Origin: Cavia porcellus
Taxonomy: Eukaryota > Chordata > Mammalia > Rodentia > Caviidae
NCBI RefSeq assembly: GCF_034190915.1
Contig: NW_026947503.1
Span: forward strand, 22,526,532 to 22,590,531
Reading direction: 5' to 3'
DNA length: 64,000 bases
Each line of letters starts with the position of its first letter. Position 1 is the first letter of the stretch. The notes below the pieces were generated by a model. It was not told the origin of the DNA and ran no database searches. It saw nothing but the letters and a program-made list of their open reading frames with translations. Positions 22,376 through 35,060 of this stretch are shown in pieces. A program made the translations under genes and the position numbers.

Positions 22376-24785
22376 AATACATCTTATTCAGATATAGTCC
22401 ACTTAGAATATAACCTATTCAGCACAGAATATATTTCTGTGCTGTAAACCATGGCTTCTTGTTGCCAAATTAGAGCAGATTGCAGGTAACCACTACTCAC
22501 CCAGAGATGCATGGGCTGTGATACAACCTCAGTGAAAAGCAATGAATAATTTTAAGTGGCAAATAAGCAGTCAGTTACTAAAAGTTGGTGAAAATTCAAT
22601 TACACAAGGACTAGATTACCTTTAATGGAGTCCCTTGGTTACTTCTGTTGTAATGGTTGTGTCAGAATGATGGGAACAGAGTCTCTATGAAATGTGATGA
22701 AGGCTGCTTGAGAAATGATGAGATAGAATTAATCATTCCTCTATCCTGAGGTTTGGCTGAAAAGTAGTTAAAGTGAATGACAAATTATAGAGAGAATGTA
22801 GAATCAAGAGAAGTGTTTTGTTTTTCCAAAAATGGTAGCCATTTGGATACATTTTCATGCAATTGGAATAAGATGCTGAATAGTACTCCTTTTAATTTCC
22901 ACTTAAGCATGAATCCATCTTTGTTGTTAATGCTATATAATATTAAACCCAATACAAGGCAAATAAATCAACAGATATTTGATTCTTGCCTGTTGGGCTT
23001 CAGAATCTGTCTCACACTTTCTTCTCCTGGTTCAAAATCTTTTGTGGGCCCTTTATGAGGACTTGCATAATAATTGATTCCATACATTCTACTGTCAGAC
23101 ATTTTGTTAGTGTTTGGGATCCTCAGCTTGTTGCTTCCTGAGATGCTGATATCTGTATAACATGGGGCAATGTTGGCCGCTGTAGCTTTCTGTTAGTTTA
23201 TTTTATGTTCATGGAAAACCCAAAGTGAGTGCTTCTGATGGATAGAAATACCTTTTCTGCAAGAATCAGAGAACAAGTTCCATCTGTCTTCTGCCCCCTG
23301 TCCCAGCTTTTCAAAGTATAACATCAGTCATTACCATGAATTGACATCATGCCAAGGTTTAAAAATATGAAGGACTATTGCCAGAAGGTGTCCTAAGTTT
23401 GCACCTGGTTTTGAATTGCACATTCCAATGGCAAGCCACACTGCCAGAGTGCTGGGGAATGTAGGCTTTGAGCAGCAAAAGTCTCCACTGCATGTGACTG
23501 GAAAGTCTGCTATTTGTTGTTTCCCTGCATCTGGCCACTTGCCTGTGTAGATGAATTGGAATGTCTTGCTGCTCTCTCTTTTATTGATTTTTTGCTCTAC
23601 TTCACCATTTCTGGCCTTACGGAACAGACAAGGGCTTCCTCCTCTATTGCAAAATTTCTACTTCTATATATATTGTTCCTTTTAATGCTGCCAAAGTCTC
23701 AGACTGACATTAATGCTGCTTTATCCTATTTTTCTAAGAAAACGGGCAACGCTCCCTGTTAAAGGGAGCAACTCAACTCCTATTATAACTGAAAGAACAC
23801 TTGCTGTGTCTCTGAAACACAAAACAAACCAATGTATTTACATTTAGAGACAGATTCCTCCAAAAAAAAGATAACCATGAAAAAATATTCTTCTTTTAGA
23901 GACGTATGCTTCAAGACATTTTGTTACTTAATATTCATCGCAATTAGAGGATGCAGAAATTGATAAACTTTAAAAGGAAAGAGAAAATTGATAGGGAAGT
24001 AAAATTTCATTTAACAAAAATGTAGTATTACAATTTTTTAAAGCTCTGATTTCAAAACCTGTATTCTTTCCAAAATATACAGATGGATGCTTTCCTTTCA
24101 GTAGGACCAGTGCATTTTTTTTCCCTGTAAGGAATCTGAAAAAGTAATAAAAAGAGTAAAATAGTGAGTGAAAAAAAAAAAAAGAAATTATATTTCAACA
24201 ACTGAAGATAATAGGTTTTTGTAATGTTTTTCTCTGAATTCACTGTATTTCTTTTGGCAAGAAAACTTTAGAAAAAATACATACAGTGAAATAAAAATAC
24301 CAACTTTTTATCTATTTTCAAACATTTTAAAAGGTAATATTCTTAATATTTACTGTCTTTTTAAAGATAAAGTATCACTAATGAAATTTGCATGAGATTT
24401 TTACCTTGTTAGTTTATGAATTTGTTTTCATTTCACACTCTGCACCTTACAAAATATTGCATCATAAAAATTAGCCATTGCCACTGAAATTCATTATATA
24501 TTGAAATTTCTGCATAGTAAGTAGTTTCTGAATATTTAAGAATTTTAAATTGTGTCATTTTCTCCCATAACATTTCTTTAAGATAAAATCTTTGTCCATG
24601 TTTCAATAAGATCCTTTTGGAGTATTTATTAGAAAGGAAAAATAAATACAAAATTGTCCCTGTAATTTCTACTGCCATTTCTAACTTAAGTTCTTAATTC
24701 TGATTTTGTCTTATCTGAATTATTTCATTTATATCATTTGTTTCCAAGATGTGTGATTATTATATTTTGCTAATTTTTCCTTATA

Positions 24786-24816
<31 letters not shown>

Positions 24817-26745
24817 AGCTTCACAAAGGAAAGACAATTAGTCACTTAAGAAATTCTTCAGTTATAGCTATTTCCTTTAAATTTTCTGGTACTTTGTAAG
24901 ACAGGAAAATAAAAAGGCAGCCAGTTTTTTTTTCCAGATATTCTTTACATGTTAAATTAAAAAAAATATGTCAAAATTGTCTAGGTAAGGGACTCTTCAT
25001 TTATCTGTAATATATACTGGCTTTTCAGTTGGGTTATTCAGGTTTTATGTATTTTAGATTTTACTTAAGTTCAGGTTGGCTTTTCCACTTACAGTTTCTA
25101 AAACTTTATTCTTTCACAATTTTCCCATCAGATCTGCTCTCTTTTCTCATCTGTTGTCTTTTTAAATCTCTTGGTCATTTTCCTGAGAATATAATTGAGA
25201 TTTTAATTTCATCACCAACTTGAATTCTAAATCAATTTTACTCTCTATTACTTCTAATGGATATTCATATTTCTTTGCATTTGAGGTTCCATTAGTTTTT
25301 TCTCAGCCATTTTCTGTTTTACCTTCTCTTGTTTTATGTTCACAGTAGCCTGTTGCCTATGTGCACTGTTTAGGCCTGTATATCACATATTTTATGTATT
25401 TTTTCACCTCCTATAGCATAATACATCTAAAAAACTTTTGTAATTTTCTCTTATTATTAATACTTATGTTTCGTTATCTTCCAAACTTTTAAGATGATTT
25501 CTCTTTTTCATTTTGCTCTGTCTTTACACAGGCCTCTTTACTGATATTAAAAAGTTATGCCTCTGTTTTTACATCCTCAGATAGGGTACTTTTTTTTTTT
25601 TTTTTTTGGTCACGACTCATGATTTGCCAAAGCACAAAGTATAGTTTGGTTGTTAATTCATCCTCTATACTTTTGTGCTGGCTAAAATTCCCTTTGCAAA
25701 TATTCAGTTAGATATCCAGTTAGTATGCACCTCACTTGCTTAAATTTTAATGTTATTAGGATTTTATTAAGTGTGAATTCTATTGAACTATAATGACATT
25801 GTCAATTTCCACTTTCTAAATCTCTTACTAGAAAAACAAAAAATATATAACAAATATCCAGAGGGCACACTTCCAGAGCTTTTCCTATTCCTGTCACTAC
25901 CAAAAGCTCATTAAGTGTGGACTGGTCTTAGAATACTATATGCCAAAATTATTTCCTATGTTTATTTCATAGACAGTGTTTCCCTAGGAATTTACTGTTC
26001 AACTGACAACAGAAAGAAAAGTGTTGATGGATTGAGCATTAGCCATACTCACATGGAACTGGACAGAGTATTGATCTGCTTTGCAGAGAACTCGAATTTC
26101 TTAAGGGGAGGACATGGGGTGACAAAAGGGAGAAGCATTCATGGCTGCTCTACCAAGTGCTTAACCTGATAGCTGCCATGTGCAGAAAACTAAACAAATC
26201 ACCAAGGCCTTGGGGAAAGGACAAATGCTGGTAATTATTTTCTATATCCTACTATTCTTTTAGTAGTAGTAACTATATTAGGAAAATTCAACTGAAGCTA
26301 CTAAATAATGATCAAATTAAATATATTTGATATACTATCTATATTTAATATAAAATACACAAAAATCAATAGTGATCTTTGTTAAATTTTTTCCATAATG
26401 TGCCAAATTGTCTCTTCAATACTGTCAAGAAATGGCATATTTAAGAATTCCAGTAAAAAAATTAAAATCTAGAATTTATAAAATGTACACAACCAGTTTT
26501 TCTGTGTTTTTGGATGTCTCTTTACTAAATGTTTGCTTTTAATGAATGGCCATGCTATAAATAAAATATATTTATGAGATTTGAATTAATGTGTGATTTT
26601 TCCATTTGATAATTTCTCCAGTATATGAAATGTGTCCTCTCTAAAACCATTCTGAAAAGTTTAGTGTACTCAAGCATCTGTTTAGTGCTTTTTCTCCCAT
26701 GAAAAATTAGGGAGTTGGTGGACTCTTTTTTTCTGTGAACTAGTT
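22376..26745. other. Long unassigned AT-rich stretch
   Basis: About 4.4 kb with no gene or named repeat. It holds poly(T) tracts at about 24789-24817 and 25590-25608, which may mark tails of decayed antisense retroposons. Frames at 22777-23058, 23514-23762 and 25915-26169 (82-93 codons) show no domain. Confidence 0.4.
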
Positions 26746-27252
26746 AATTTTTTTTTTTTTTAGTTTTTATTTATTCTTAGCACATGTTTATAATACTTAA
26801 TGATCACACTCTTCTTGGGGAGTTGGTACATGTACATAACAAATCTAAATTCTTTAATCCATTTCCATTCTTGTTCTCTCTCCATCTCTTGTTCTTTTGG
26901 TTACTTTCCCTTTTGCAAAAAGATCTATCTCCCTACTTCTTGTCTACCATTTATTTTGCTCTATAGTTGTACATCGGGTTTCTTAGAGAAGAGAAACCAT
27001 GATATATTTAAGTTGGTTTTTCTAACTGTTTTCACATAATATTATGGCCTCTGGGTATATCTGTTTTCATGCAAAAGACTCAAGTTTACCCATCCTGATG
27101 ACATACTACTACTCCATTATGTATAAACACATTTTTATTATCTTTTTACTACTGATAGATATACAGGCTACTTCTAAGATTTGCTTTTGCAAATTGTGCT
27201 GTTACAAGTATTGGTGTACATCCTTCACTAAAATTTGCTACCTTTAAAACTG

Positions 27253-27294
<42 letters not shown>
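27253..27294. repeat. (ATCT)n microsatellite at ERV edge
   Basis: About ten CTAT units lie exactly between the L1 3' UTR and the LTR end. It may have grown from an A-rich tail. Confidence 0.95.
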
Positions 27295-27295
<1 letters not shown>

Positions 27296-27900
27296 AAGCG
27301 GAATATATTTACTGAGAGAAAGAAAGTTTCTCTCTGAGAGAGAGAGACAGAAGGGGTCCCTAGTGAGTTGCCAAGGACTCTTGTCTTTTATAGGGACTTT
27401 TATAGAGTAAGACTATGATGCAGGATGAGTCCAAGATCGGGAAAATGGAACTCACAAGGCAGATGGGCATGAAGTGGGACAGAACAATGATCAACCAAAA
27501 AGATTAATTATTCAGGTAAAATTGACCAGACCAGGTCAATGGGGAAGCAAACACATAGCAAGGGGGCATTCTTACTGAGTAGTGACTCTTCCTGTTGGAG
27601 GTTGGGATGGTGACTCCTGGCTTCTTCAAGTGATCCATACCTCTTAGTAGAATATAAATCCCTGATGTTTATAATTAGGATGTCATTGTGTTTGTTTTGC
27701 CTTTTGTCTTGAGAGCTGTCTCACAGTGGGAGATATATGTGTCCTCCAAGGTCATGAGACACCTGGTCCTTTGTGCCAGCTCCCTTGAGGGTTTTGGCCT
27801 ATCTAACTGCCTACAATATTTCTATTTAACTCAGCTGCTTATAACATCATATCTTCTGAATAAGGAACCTGAACTGCCATGAGGAGGTCATGGGCAATGA
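27295..27900 (-). mobile_element. 3' LTR of class I-like ERV fragment
   Basis: It shares ordered phrases with 30721-31130 (GAATATATTTACTGAGAGAAAG against GAATATATTTATTAAGAGAAAG; GATGGGCATGAAGTGGGACA; AATCCCTGATGTTTATA). On the minus strand the poly(A) signal region is at its left edge. It lies downstream of envelope remnants on the same strand, as a 3' LTR should. The right edge is approximate. Confidence 0.7.
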
Positions 27901-27969
27901 CCAATTTGGCTTCTATATACTTAAGGGGGCCATAATTGTTGTGTCATAGTCAGGGATATTCTACAGAGT

Positions 27970-28425
27970 TCCTAACTAATGGCTCTCAATAGATAGCAGG
28001 GCTTTTAATCTCTCGGAAGTATGTGGTTTTAAGTCTGAAGGAGACAAAACCAAAGAAATAATTAATTATGCATGGGCCAAATAATAGAATCAAAAGAATT
28101 ATTATGAGTACAATTAACAAAGGATTCCACCAAGAGGAGCTAGTAATGGCTTGCCACAGGAGAATGAGGACAAGATCCAAGAAATTTTAGTATCTAGCAT
28201 GTCACTGATTTTTCATCTAATATCTTGAACAATAAATTGATATATTAGCAGAAGGATCAGGAATGCACACACATTTAGTTTTTACAATTGCTTAAGTACC
28301 TCCTGTGCTGTTAGAATGTCTAACACCATCTGATTTTGGAGTGCAGCCTTTCTCATTAATTTTACTTTTTATTTATGAGAAAGAGAAACCAGTTGCAGTG
28401 CCATTTAAAGCCTACTGAGTATAGT
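27970..28425 (-). pseudogene. Endogenous retrovirus envelope (transmembrane subunit) remnant
   Basis: An open minus-strand frame at 27986-28180 has a long hydrophobic segment ending in FGPCIINYF followed by a basic tail, as in the membrane anchor and cytoplasmic start of gammaretroviral-type envelope TM subunits. About 120-170 bases upstream on the same strand, near 28303-28347, a second piece reads LQNQMVLDIL, resembling the conserved heptad segment of TM. Stops separate the pieces, so no envelope protein can be made. In the family, TM anchors the envelope trimer and drives membrane fusion. The assignment to class I ERV rests on these two motifs and on the LTR that follows. Confidence 0.75.
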
Positions 28426-29135
28426 TAATTAGGGCCTTAATATGTGTAATATAACTTTATTCTCCAGAAAAGATCTAGTGGCTCCCAGTAAAAGGAATCT
28501 AAAAGGAATTTAGCATATTTGTTATTAGTTTCATCTGTATGATGCCTTGTGGTTTGGCACATTTTAGACAATTAATTTTAATCAAAGCATGTATAATTAA
28601 AGTATGTATATACAGACATATAAAATCAAAGCATGAGTATTAGGGCTGACAGGTAAGTTTAGAAACTGTTCCTAAGTTATAGCAATTGTAATCCATTGGC
28701 TCTTAGGTCCTTTTATTGATGGAGTCTGCTATTTTGTCACAAATCCCTTTAGCTTTAGCTATAATTATCTCTAAAGTTTTGATAATGTATGAGAACAAGA
28801 TTAATATATTATTTTGACAAATGAGAAACTCCTAAATTTTTCTATATGAACAACAATATGTACTGTATTTATAGAAACCAGTCTTGGCATCATTTTGTTT
28901 AGCTGGCAACTTGCATATATATTATTGCATTTAGCCAGGATAAAATCTCTCCAGAATTGGAGTCAGGCTTTTAGATATAACTAAAAGAATTGAGTGAAGA
29001 GCAATTTATCTCAGTTACAGTCTAAGCAACACGTAGTTTGATGACTGTTTGAGGTACAGTACCTGAAAGGAAGACCAGAGTTGAGAAGGACAAAGAGTCA
29101 TGTGCCAATGTCCAGCAAAAAAAAAAAAAAACAAA
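28426..29135 (-). mobile_element. Probable ERV internal sequence upstream of the TM remnant
   Basis: This stretch lies between the envelope remnant and the point where the L1 3' UTR resumes (about 29136), so it is part of the same insertion. I cannot read a domain in it. It ends at an A run (29118-29131). Confidence 0.45.
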
Positions 29136-30706
29136 AAACTTTTAGAAGGTATGTCTAGAACATGAATAACTGGGTCAAATGGAAATTCTAGCTTTAGATT
29201 CTTTGAGGAATATCCATACTTATTTCTACAATAATTGTATTAGTTTACATTTGGAATACACAACAATTATGTGTTCCTTTTCCCACTTGTCTTTACAAGC
29301 ACTTTTTAAAAATTTCTTGAGGACAGTCATTTTCTGGAGTAAGAGAAAGTCTCAGTGTTATTCTAACTTATAGTTCTTTAATAACCAAATATTTTGAACA
29401 TTTTTAATGTATTTATTGGGCATTCATACTTCTTATGAGAAGTTTCTGTTTATTTCAGTCACTGATTTTTCTGATTAGGTCATTTATTTTGAGAGGTCTA
29501 ATTTCTTGGCATTCTTTAAATATTATAGATATTATAATATCTATATTTGCCCAAGAAATAGCTGGCAAAAGGTTTTTTATCTCCATTATGTAGGTTGTGT
29601 CTTTACCTTATCATTTCTTTCTTTTGCTGTGGAGAAGCTTTTTAATATGATATAATCACAGTTTTCAATTATTGGTATTATTTCTTGTGCAACTGGAATT
29701 CTGTTCAGAAAGTCTTGCCTGTACCTATGTATTCAAGAGTTTTTTCTATTTTATCTTCCATTTGATCAATTGTTTCTGGTTTAACATTCAGATCTTTTAT
29801 GCATTTTGATTTTGGTTTAACACATAATAAGAGATATGGGTGTAGATTAAATCTTCAACATGTGGAGAGCCAGTTTTCCCAGCACCATTTGTTAAAGAGG
29901 CTCTCTGTCCTCCAGCATATACTTATGAACACTGTCAAAGATTTTGTAGCTGAGTGTGTCTTGTTTCTGTGTCTTCTCTTTTGCTCTTTTGATTGATATA
30001 TCCATGTTTTTTGTTAATACCATACTGTTTTTAATCACTATAGCTTTGTAATATAACCTGAATTTAAGGGTTGTGATGCCTCCTTCTTTGCTCTTGTTAC
30101 CTTGGATTGCTTCTGCAACTCTAGATATCTTCTGATTCCATGTGATTTATAGAATTATTTTCTCTACTTATGTGAGAAATGGTGTTGGCAATTTTAATGG
30201 GATTACATTAAATCTGTATATTAGTATTGGAAGTATGGCCATGTTGACAATATTGGTTCTACCTATCCAGGTATAAGGGATATCTTTCCATTTTCTGATA
30301 TTCTGCTTGATCTTTTTATTAGTATTGTGGTTTTCATTGTAGAAGTCCTCATTTCCATCATTAGATTAATTCTTAATAAGTATTTAATTTTTGATGTTAT
30401 TGTGAGTTTTCTTGTCTTCCTAATTTCTTTCTTGCTTAGTTTATTATTGGTATACAGCAATGCAATTGGATTTTCTGCGTGCTGACTTTGCATTTTGCTC
30501 TGTTAATCAGTTTATTAGGACTAGGAGTTAAGTTTTTTTGGTCTTCTACAGAGAGGATCATTTTGTTTGAAAATAGTGATAATTTGACTTCTTTCTTTCC
30601 TATACATATACCTTTTATTTCTTTCTCTTGCATGATAATGTCTAGTGTTTTAAATACTGTACTAAATAGGAGTGGTGAAAACAGATACTCTTTTCTTGTC
30701 CTTTTA

Positions 30707-31130
30707 TTTTATTTTTATTTTTAAGAGCAGAATATATTTATTAAGAGAAAGAAAGCTTCTATCTGAGAGAGGGACATAAGGGGTCCCAAGTGGGTTACCA
30801 AAGACTGTTTTCTAGGGGCTTTTATAGAGCAAAACCCTGAGGTGAGGCAGGTCTAAAATGGGAAAAAATAGGATCACACAAGATAGCTGGGCATGAAGTG
30901 GGAGAGAACTATGGTCAACCAATAAGATTATTTGTTCAGATAAAATTGATTAAATCAGGGACAAAGGGGGAAAAGAGTGACATAGCAAATGGGGTGTGAT
31001 TAAAGAGCAGTGACTCGTTTGTAAAGGATGGTGACTGCTGGATTGTTTAAGTTGATCCATACCAGGGAATATCAATCCCTGATGTTTATACCTACCATGT
31101 GGTTGCACTTGTTTATTCTTTTGTGTTGAG
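30707..31130 (-). mobile_element. Retroposed ERV LTR sequence with A-rich tail
   Basis: On the minus strand this LTR-derived piece reaches CTTAATAAATATATTC (a poly(A) signal), then after about 10 bases an A-rich tail (30704-30722 on the plus strand is TTTATTTTATTTTTATTTTT-like). It is flanked by TCTTGTCCTTTTA (30694-30706) and TCTTGTCCCTTTTA (31131-31144). A long duplication plus an A tail is the mark of L1 machinery, not of integrase. The 5' end is truncated relative to the copy at 27295. Confidence 0.75.
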
Positions 31131-32310
31131 TCTTGTCCCTTTTAGATAGAAAACTTTCAGCTTTTCCTCATTTAACATGATGCTATTGGTTTGTTATATG
31201 ATTTTATTAGATTTATATAGGTTTTTCCATATCAATTTCTCAAGGTTTTGTATAGTAAGTGGATTTTGGATTTTGACAAAGACTTTCTTTGCATTAATTG
31301 AGATGATCATGTGATATCTGACCTTGCTTTCATTTGTGAGATGTGTTATATTTATGGATATGCATATATTGAATCATCCCTATATCTCAGGGATGAATAT
31401 TACTTGGTAATCATGGTATATGATCTATGATGATTTGTGATATGCTGTTGGTAAGTACATTATTGAGAATTTTTATGGCTATTAAAAAGATTGTGTTCAC
31501 TAGTTTTCTTTTTTGCTTAGGTTCTTTGGAATCAGAGTATTGCTGGCTTATAGGCATTGCTTTGGGAGTATTCATTCTCTTTAAGTTTTATTAAGGAGTT
31601 TCAGGACTACTGCTATTAGATCTTCCATAAATTTCTTTTTGAATTCAACAATGAAACAATGAATCCATCAGAATCTGGGTTTTTAATATTTCATCCGTTT
31701 TTCAATTTCTTCAATTTTATTGCCTTTTATTGTATTGTTCAGAATTTCAATATATTCTTCATTCATTTTAGTAATTCATATGCTTTAGGATTCTAATCAT
31801 TTCTTCTGAACTGTCCAATATATTGGAGTATCTATTCTCAAAATGGTTACTAATAATCAGGATTTTGGCAATATCTGTTGTGCTTTTGATCTTTTTCATT
31901 TCTAATTACATATTTTTGGGTCTTTTTAGTGGGATTGATAGGGATTTGTCTATTTAGTTTATTTTTTTAAAGAACCAATAATTCAATTACTTTATTTCTT
32001 GTATTTTTGTTTAGTCTCAATTTTATTAATTTCTGTTCTGGTTTTAATTTTTTTCCTTGTACTAGCTTTCAATTCAAATTCCTCTTGTCTTTCTTGGATC
32101 TTGAGAAAAATTAACAGATTACTTATTACTTACTCCATTTTTCTGATATGGGTATTCACAGCTATAAACTTCCTTCTTAAGGTTGCTTTTTATTATATCT
32201 CATAGGTTCTCGTATATTGTGATGGCATTGTTATTATTTGATTCTAGGAACTGTCTAACTTGCTCCTTCGTTCTTTTCTGAGACCCATTGATTACTGGTT
32301 CTTTTTGTTT

Positions 32311-32400
32311 TTTATTGGTACCAGGGATCTAACTCACGACTGTGCACTTGCAAGGCAGGCGCTTATGCTATTGAGCTAAATCCCCAGCACCCCCGCCCCC
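32311..32400 (-). mobile_element. ID-like SINE, antisense
   Basis: On the minus strand it reads GGTGCTGGGGATTTAGCTCA, AGCGCCTGCCTTGCAAGTGC and GTGAGTTAGATCCCTGGTAC. The B box is near intact. It is inserted in the antisense L1 ORF2. Confidence 0.88.
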
Positions 32401-32449
32401 TTTTTTGATTACAAGATTTTTTTTTATTGAGAACTATTGATTAATTAAT

Positions 32450-32542
32450 TTTTAATTTTTGTTTTGGTAGTAGGTATCAAACTCAGGATCTTGCACGTGC
32501 CAGGCAGAAGCTGTGCTGCTGAGTTTTATCCCTGCCCCAATA
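32450..32542 (-). mobile_element. Second ID-like SINE, antisense, more diverged
   Basis: Antisense phrases GGTAGTAGGTATCAAACTCA, GGATCTTGCACGTGCCAGGC and GAGTTTTATCCCTGCCCC show the tRNA-like body of an ID-type SINE. It sits about 50 bases from the first. Confidence 0.75.
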
Positions 32543-32549
32543 GGTAGTC

Positions 32550-32759
32550 TTAATGTCCATGAGTTTGCATAATTTTGTGATTTATTTTATTACTTATTTC
32601 TAATTTCATTGTACTATGATCTGATATTACACATGGGATAATTTTGATTCTTTTGCACTTACTTAAGGATACTTTATGGTCTAGCATATGGTCTATTTTT
32701 GAGAAATTTCCATGTCTGGCTTTGAAGAATGTACATTCTGTTGCTATTGGGTAAAACAC
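32550..32759 (-). pseudogene. L1 ORF2 endonuclease C-terminal fragment
   Basis: The minus-strand frame reads FSKIDHMLDHK at about residues 19-29 and VISDHSTMKLEI at about residues 44-55. These correspond to the last part of the APE-type endonuclease of L1 ORF2p, including the conserved SDH with its catalytic His. The frame is bounded by stops and the SINEs interrupt what would follow. It is part of the dead antisense L1. Confidence 0.85.
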
Positions 32760-32930
32760 TTTGAGATGTGTACTAGGTTTATTTGTTTAAAGAAGTGGAT
32801 GAACTCTGGTATTTCTTGGTTGAACTGTTGTATCTAGTTGATTTGTCTGTTTTTAATTTTGTGTTGGTCAGGTCTCCCACTATAATTGCATTGGTGTTTA
32901 TTAATGTCCAGTACAGTCTGTTTTATGAAT

Positions 32931-33015
32931 CTAGATTCATTGATTATATATATAATATATATCGTATATATAATATATATTTAATATATATTATATATAT
33001 AATCAATGAATCTAG
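32931..33015. repeat. Perfect 32-bp AT-rich inverted repeat
   Basis: Bases 32931-32962 (starting CTAGATTCATTGATTATATA) are the exact reverse complement of 32984-33015, with a 21-base AT-rich loop. A further copy of AATCAATGAATCTAG follows at 33029-33043, then a TA run to 33067. It arose inside the antisense L1, which normally has TGAATCTAGG here. Confidence 0.95.
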
Positions 33016-33254
33016 GTTATATATATATAATCAATGAATCTAGATTATATATATATATATATATATAATTGTTATCACTTCCTATTGAATTGTTCCCTTA
33101 ATCAGTATATAGTGATCCTCTCTGCCTCTTATCAACTGTCTTCAAATGCACTTTGTGTGAAACTATGGTGGCTACTCCAGCTTTTGCTATCATTGTGGTG
33201 AACATCATTTTCAATACTTTGGTTTTTAATATGCAAATATATTTTTGTGTATCT

Positions 33255-33760
33255 AATAAATTCAAATGTTTAGCAACTGAGGAATGGATAAACAAAGATG
33301 TGGGTTTTTTACAGTGGAGTACTACTTAGCCATTAAGAAGGGCAAACTTGAGACATTTCTAGGTAAATGTGTGTACCTAAAGACCAAACTCTTAAGTGAA
33401 ATAAATCAGATACACTTGTGTAAATATTGCTTCTTTGGTCTAAGAAACCAAAAGGGTAAATAAAGACCAACATGTATAATAGATATTGTGAAATAGTAAT
33501 AAAATAGTTCAAAAGAAGGGGGAGCTAGGGATGGACAATGGGGAAAAGAAGGAAGGGAAAATAAAAAAAATAAAAGAAGGATAAAATGTATATAATGTTT
33601 TATGGATGAGGAGGAAAGAGGGGTTAAAGGGAGTGGAGGGTACTGAAGAAGCAATAAGAGGAACCAAGACACAGCATGTACAGGTAAAGTTCCCTGTGAT
33701 GAATCTGATTGTTATGTACATCTAATTTGCACCAATAAACTTACTAAAATGTGTTTCTTA
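33255..33760 (+). mobile_element. Sense L1 3' UTR fragment nested in antisense L1
   Basis: AGCAACTGAGGAATGGATAA, GTGGAGTACTACTTAGCCAT, GTGAAATAAATCAGATACAC and a purine-rich block (33515-33660) ending ACCAATAAACTTACTAAAA are the end of a plus-strand L1. It separates two parts of the antisense L1. It is 5'-truncated to about 0.5 kb, as most L1 insertions are. Confidence 0.8.
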
Positions 33761-35060
33761 TATACTACATATCATTGGATTTTATTTCGTAGTCTATTCT
33801 GCCAATCTGTGTCTTTTGATTGGGGAATAGAAATGATTCTCATTGAGTGTTATTACTGGAAAGTACTGATTTATTCCTGCAATTGCATTACTAGCTCTTT
33901 CTGATTTCCCTTTTCCCTCCTTTTATTTGGTTTCTTATTACTGCTTTTACCGTTTTTGGCCTTACTGTCTCTTCTAGGATATCCTGAGGGGATTTCTTAG
34001 GATGTTGGTTTGGTGGTCATAAATTGCTTAGGATGACCTTGTCATGGTCATATGTCCTTTGTTCATCATTTTGAAAGATAGTTTTTGCAGAAGCTATAAG
34101 TCTAAGTCAGAAAATTCTTCCCTTTTAAGACTTGAAGCCCTTCGCTTCTAACTTTCTTAGCTTAAATGCTTCTGATGAGAAGTTCTGATGAGAAGCTTCT
34201 GATGGGTTTATAGAATTATGTCTTTCTGCTTTTATCTAACAATTTTTAAGATAATTATCTTGTGTTGGATATCTGGGATTTTGACTGTTGTGTTGTGGAG
34301 AGATTCTCTATTTTTGGTAGCTATTTAGAACTGCATATAGTTTATTTATTTGTATCTTTAATTGTTTCCCTGTATTTGGAAAGTTTTATGCTATTATTTC
34401 TGTAATCAAGGTTTTTATTTAATTTGTAATGCATTCTGATTTTTCAATAATTACAGTTACTTCTTTGCATCAATTAGAGCATTTTTCATGCTTTCTTCTT
34501 ATTTTTTAAAATTTTCTAAGTAATTGGACTCATAGTAGCTCTATTTTCTGGTTCTGTTACTCTGTTCTCACTTGGTGACTTTTTCTGCCCATATATTCAA
34601 TAAAATTTTAAATTTCCTAAATTTATGTTTGGAATCTTTCATAGACTCTAATACTTTGCTAAACATGTCATGTTTTCTATCATTCATGTTTTCTATCATT
34701 TTGTTTAGGTCGGCTAGCTTCTCATTAGTGTCTTCTATAAACTCCCTGATTGATTTGTTTATTAACTCTATTGTATGTTTAATTGCATAATATTTGAAAT
34801 CTCACCAACCAATTTATTAATCTCTTTTATAATCTTTTGTATTCAAATTACTTGGCTGTGTAGGCATTGATTTCCTTACTTGGTGCCTCGTCAATCAGCT
34901 TTTTGGGAGTTGGGAGTTTTTGGAAATATTTGTTACCTTGTTTTGTCATGTTTCTACTAGATAATTTGGTTTGTTTGCTTGTTTTTGTTTTGTTTTGTGT
35001 TGAAGTTTGTGGTTCCCTGCTGTGTAAAGATTTGTTAATAGTGCTTTTTCAGTGATAGAC

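Larger units (their letters stand above)
26748..35060 (-). mobile_element. Long antisense L1 with several nested insertions
   Basis: On the minus strand the parts run 5' to 3' from about 35060 to 26748. An ORF1/5' region covers about 33760-35060. The ORF2 endonuclease lies at 32550-33250, reverse transcriptase and later ORF2 at 29400-32300, and the 3' UTR at 29135-29400 and 26770-27250. The tail is the T run at 26748-26761. Interruptions are at 27250-29135 (class I ERV fragment), 30707-31130 (retroposed LTR), 32311-32400 and 32455-32540 (SINEs) and 33255-33760 (sense L1 tail). The reading frames are broken in many places. The 5' UTR may continue to about 36890, but that part is too diverged to be sure. 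Confidence 0.8.

Noticed and set aside
27253..29135. A 5-bp target duplication AAAAC around the ERV fragment
   Set aside because: AAAAC occurs on both sides, but the right one is in an A run, so a chance match is likely.
33406..33721. Minus-strand frames rich in Pro, Ser and Phe
   Set aside because: They are antisense readings of the purine-rich 3' UTR of an L1.
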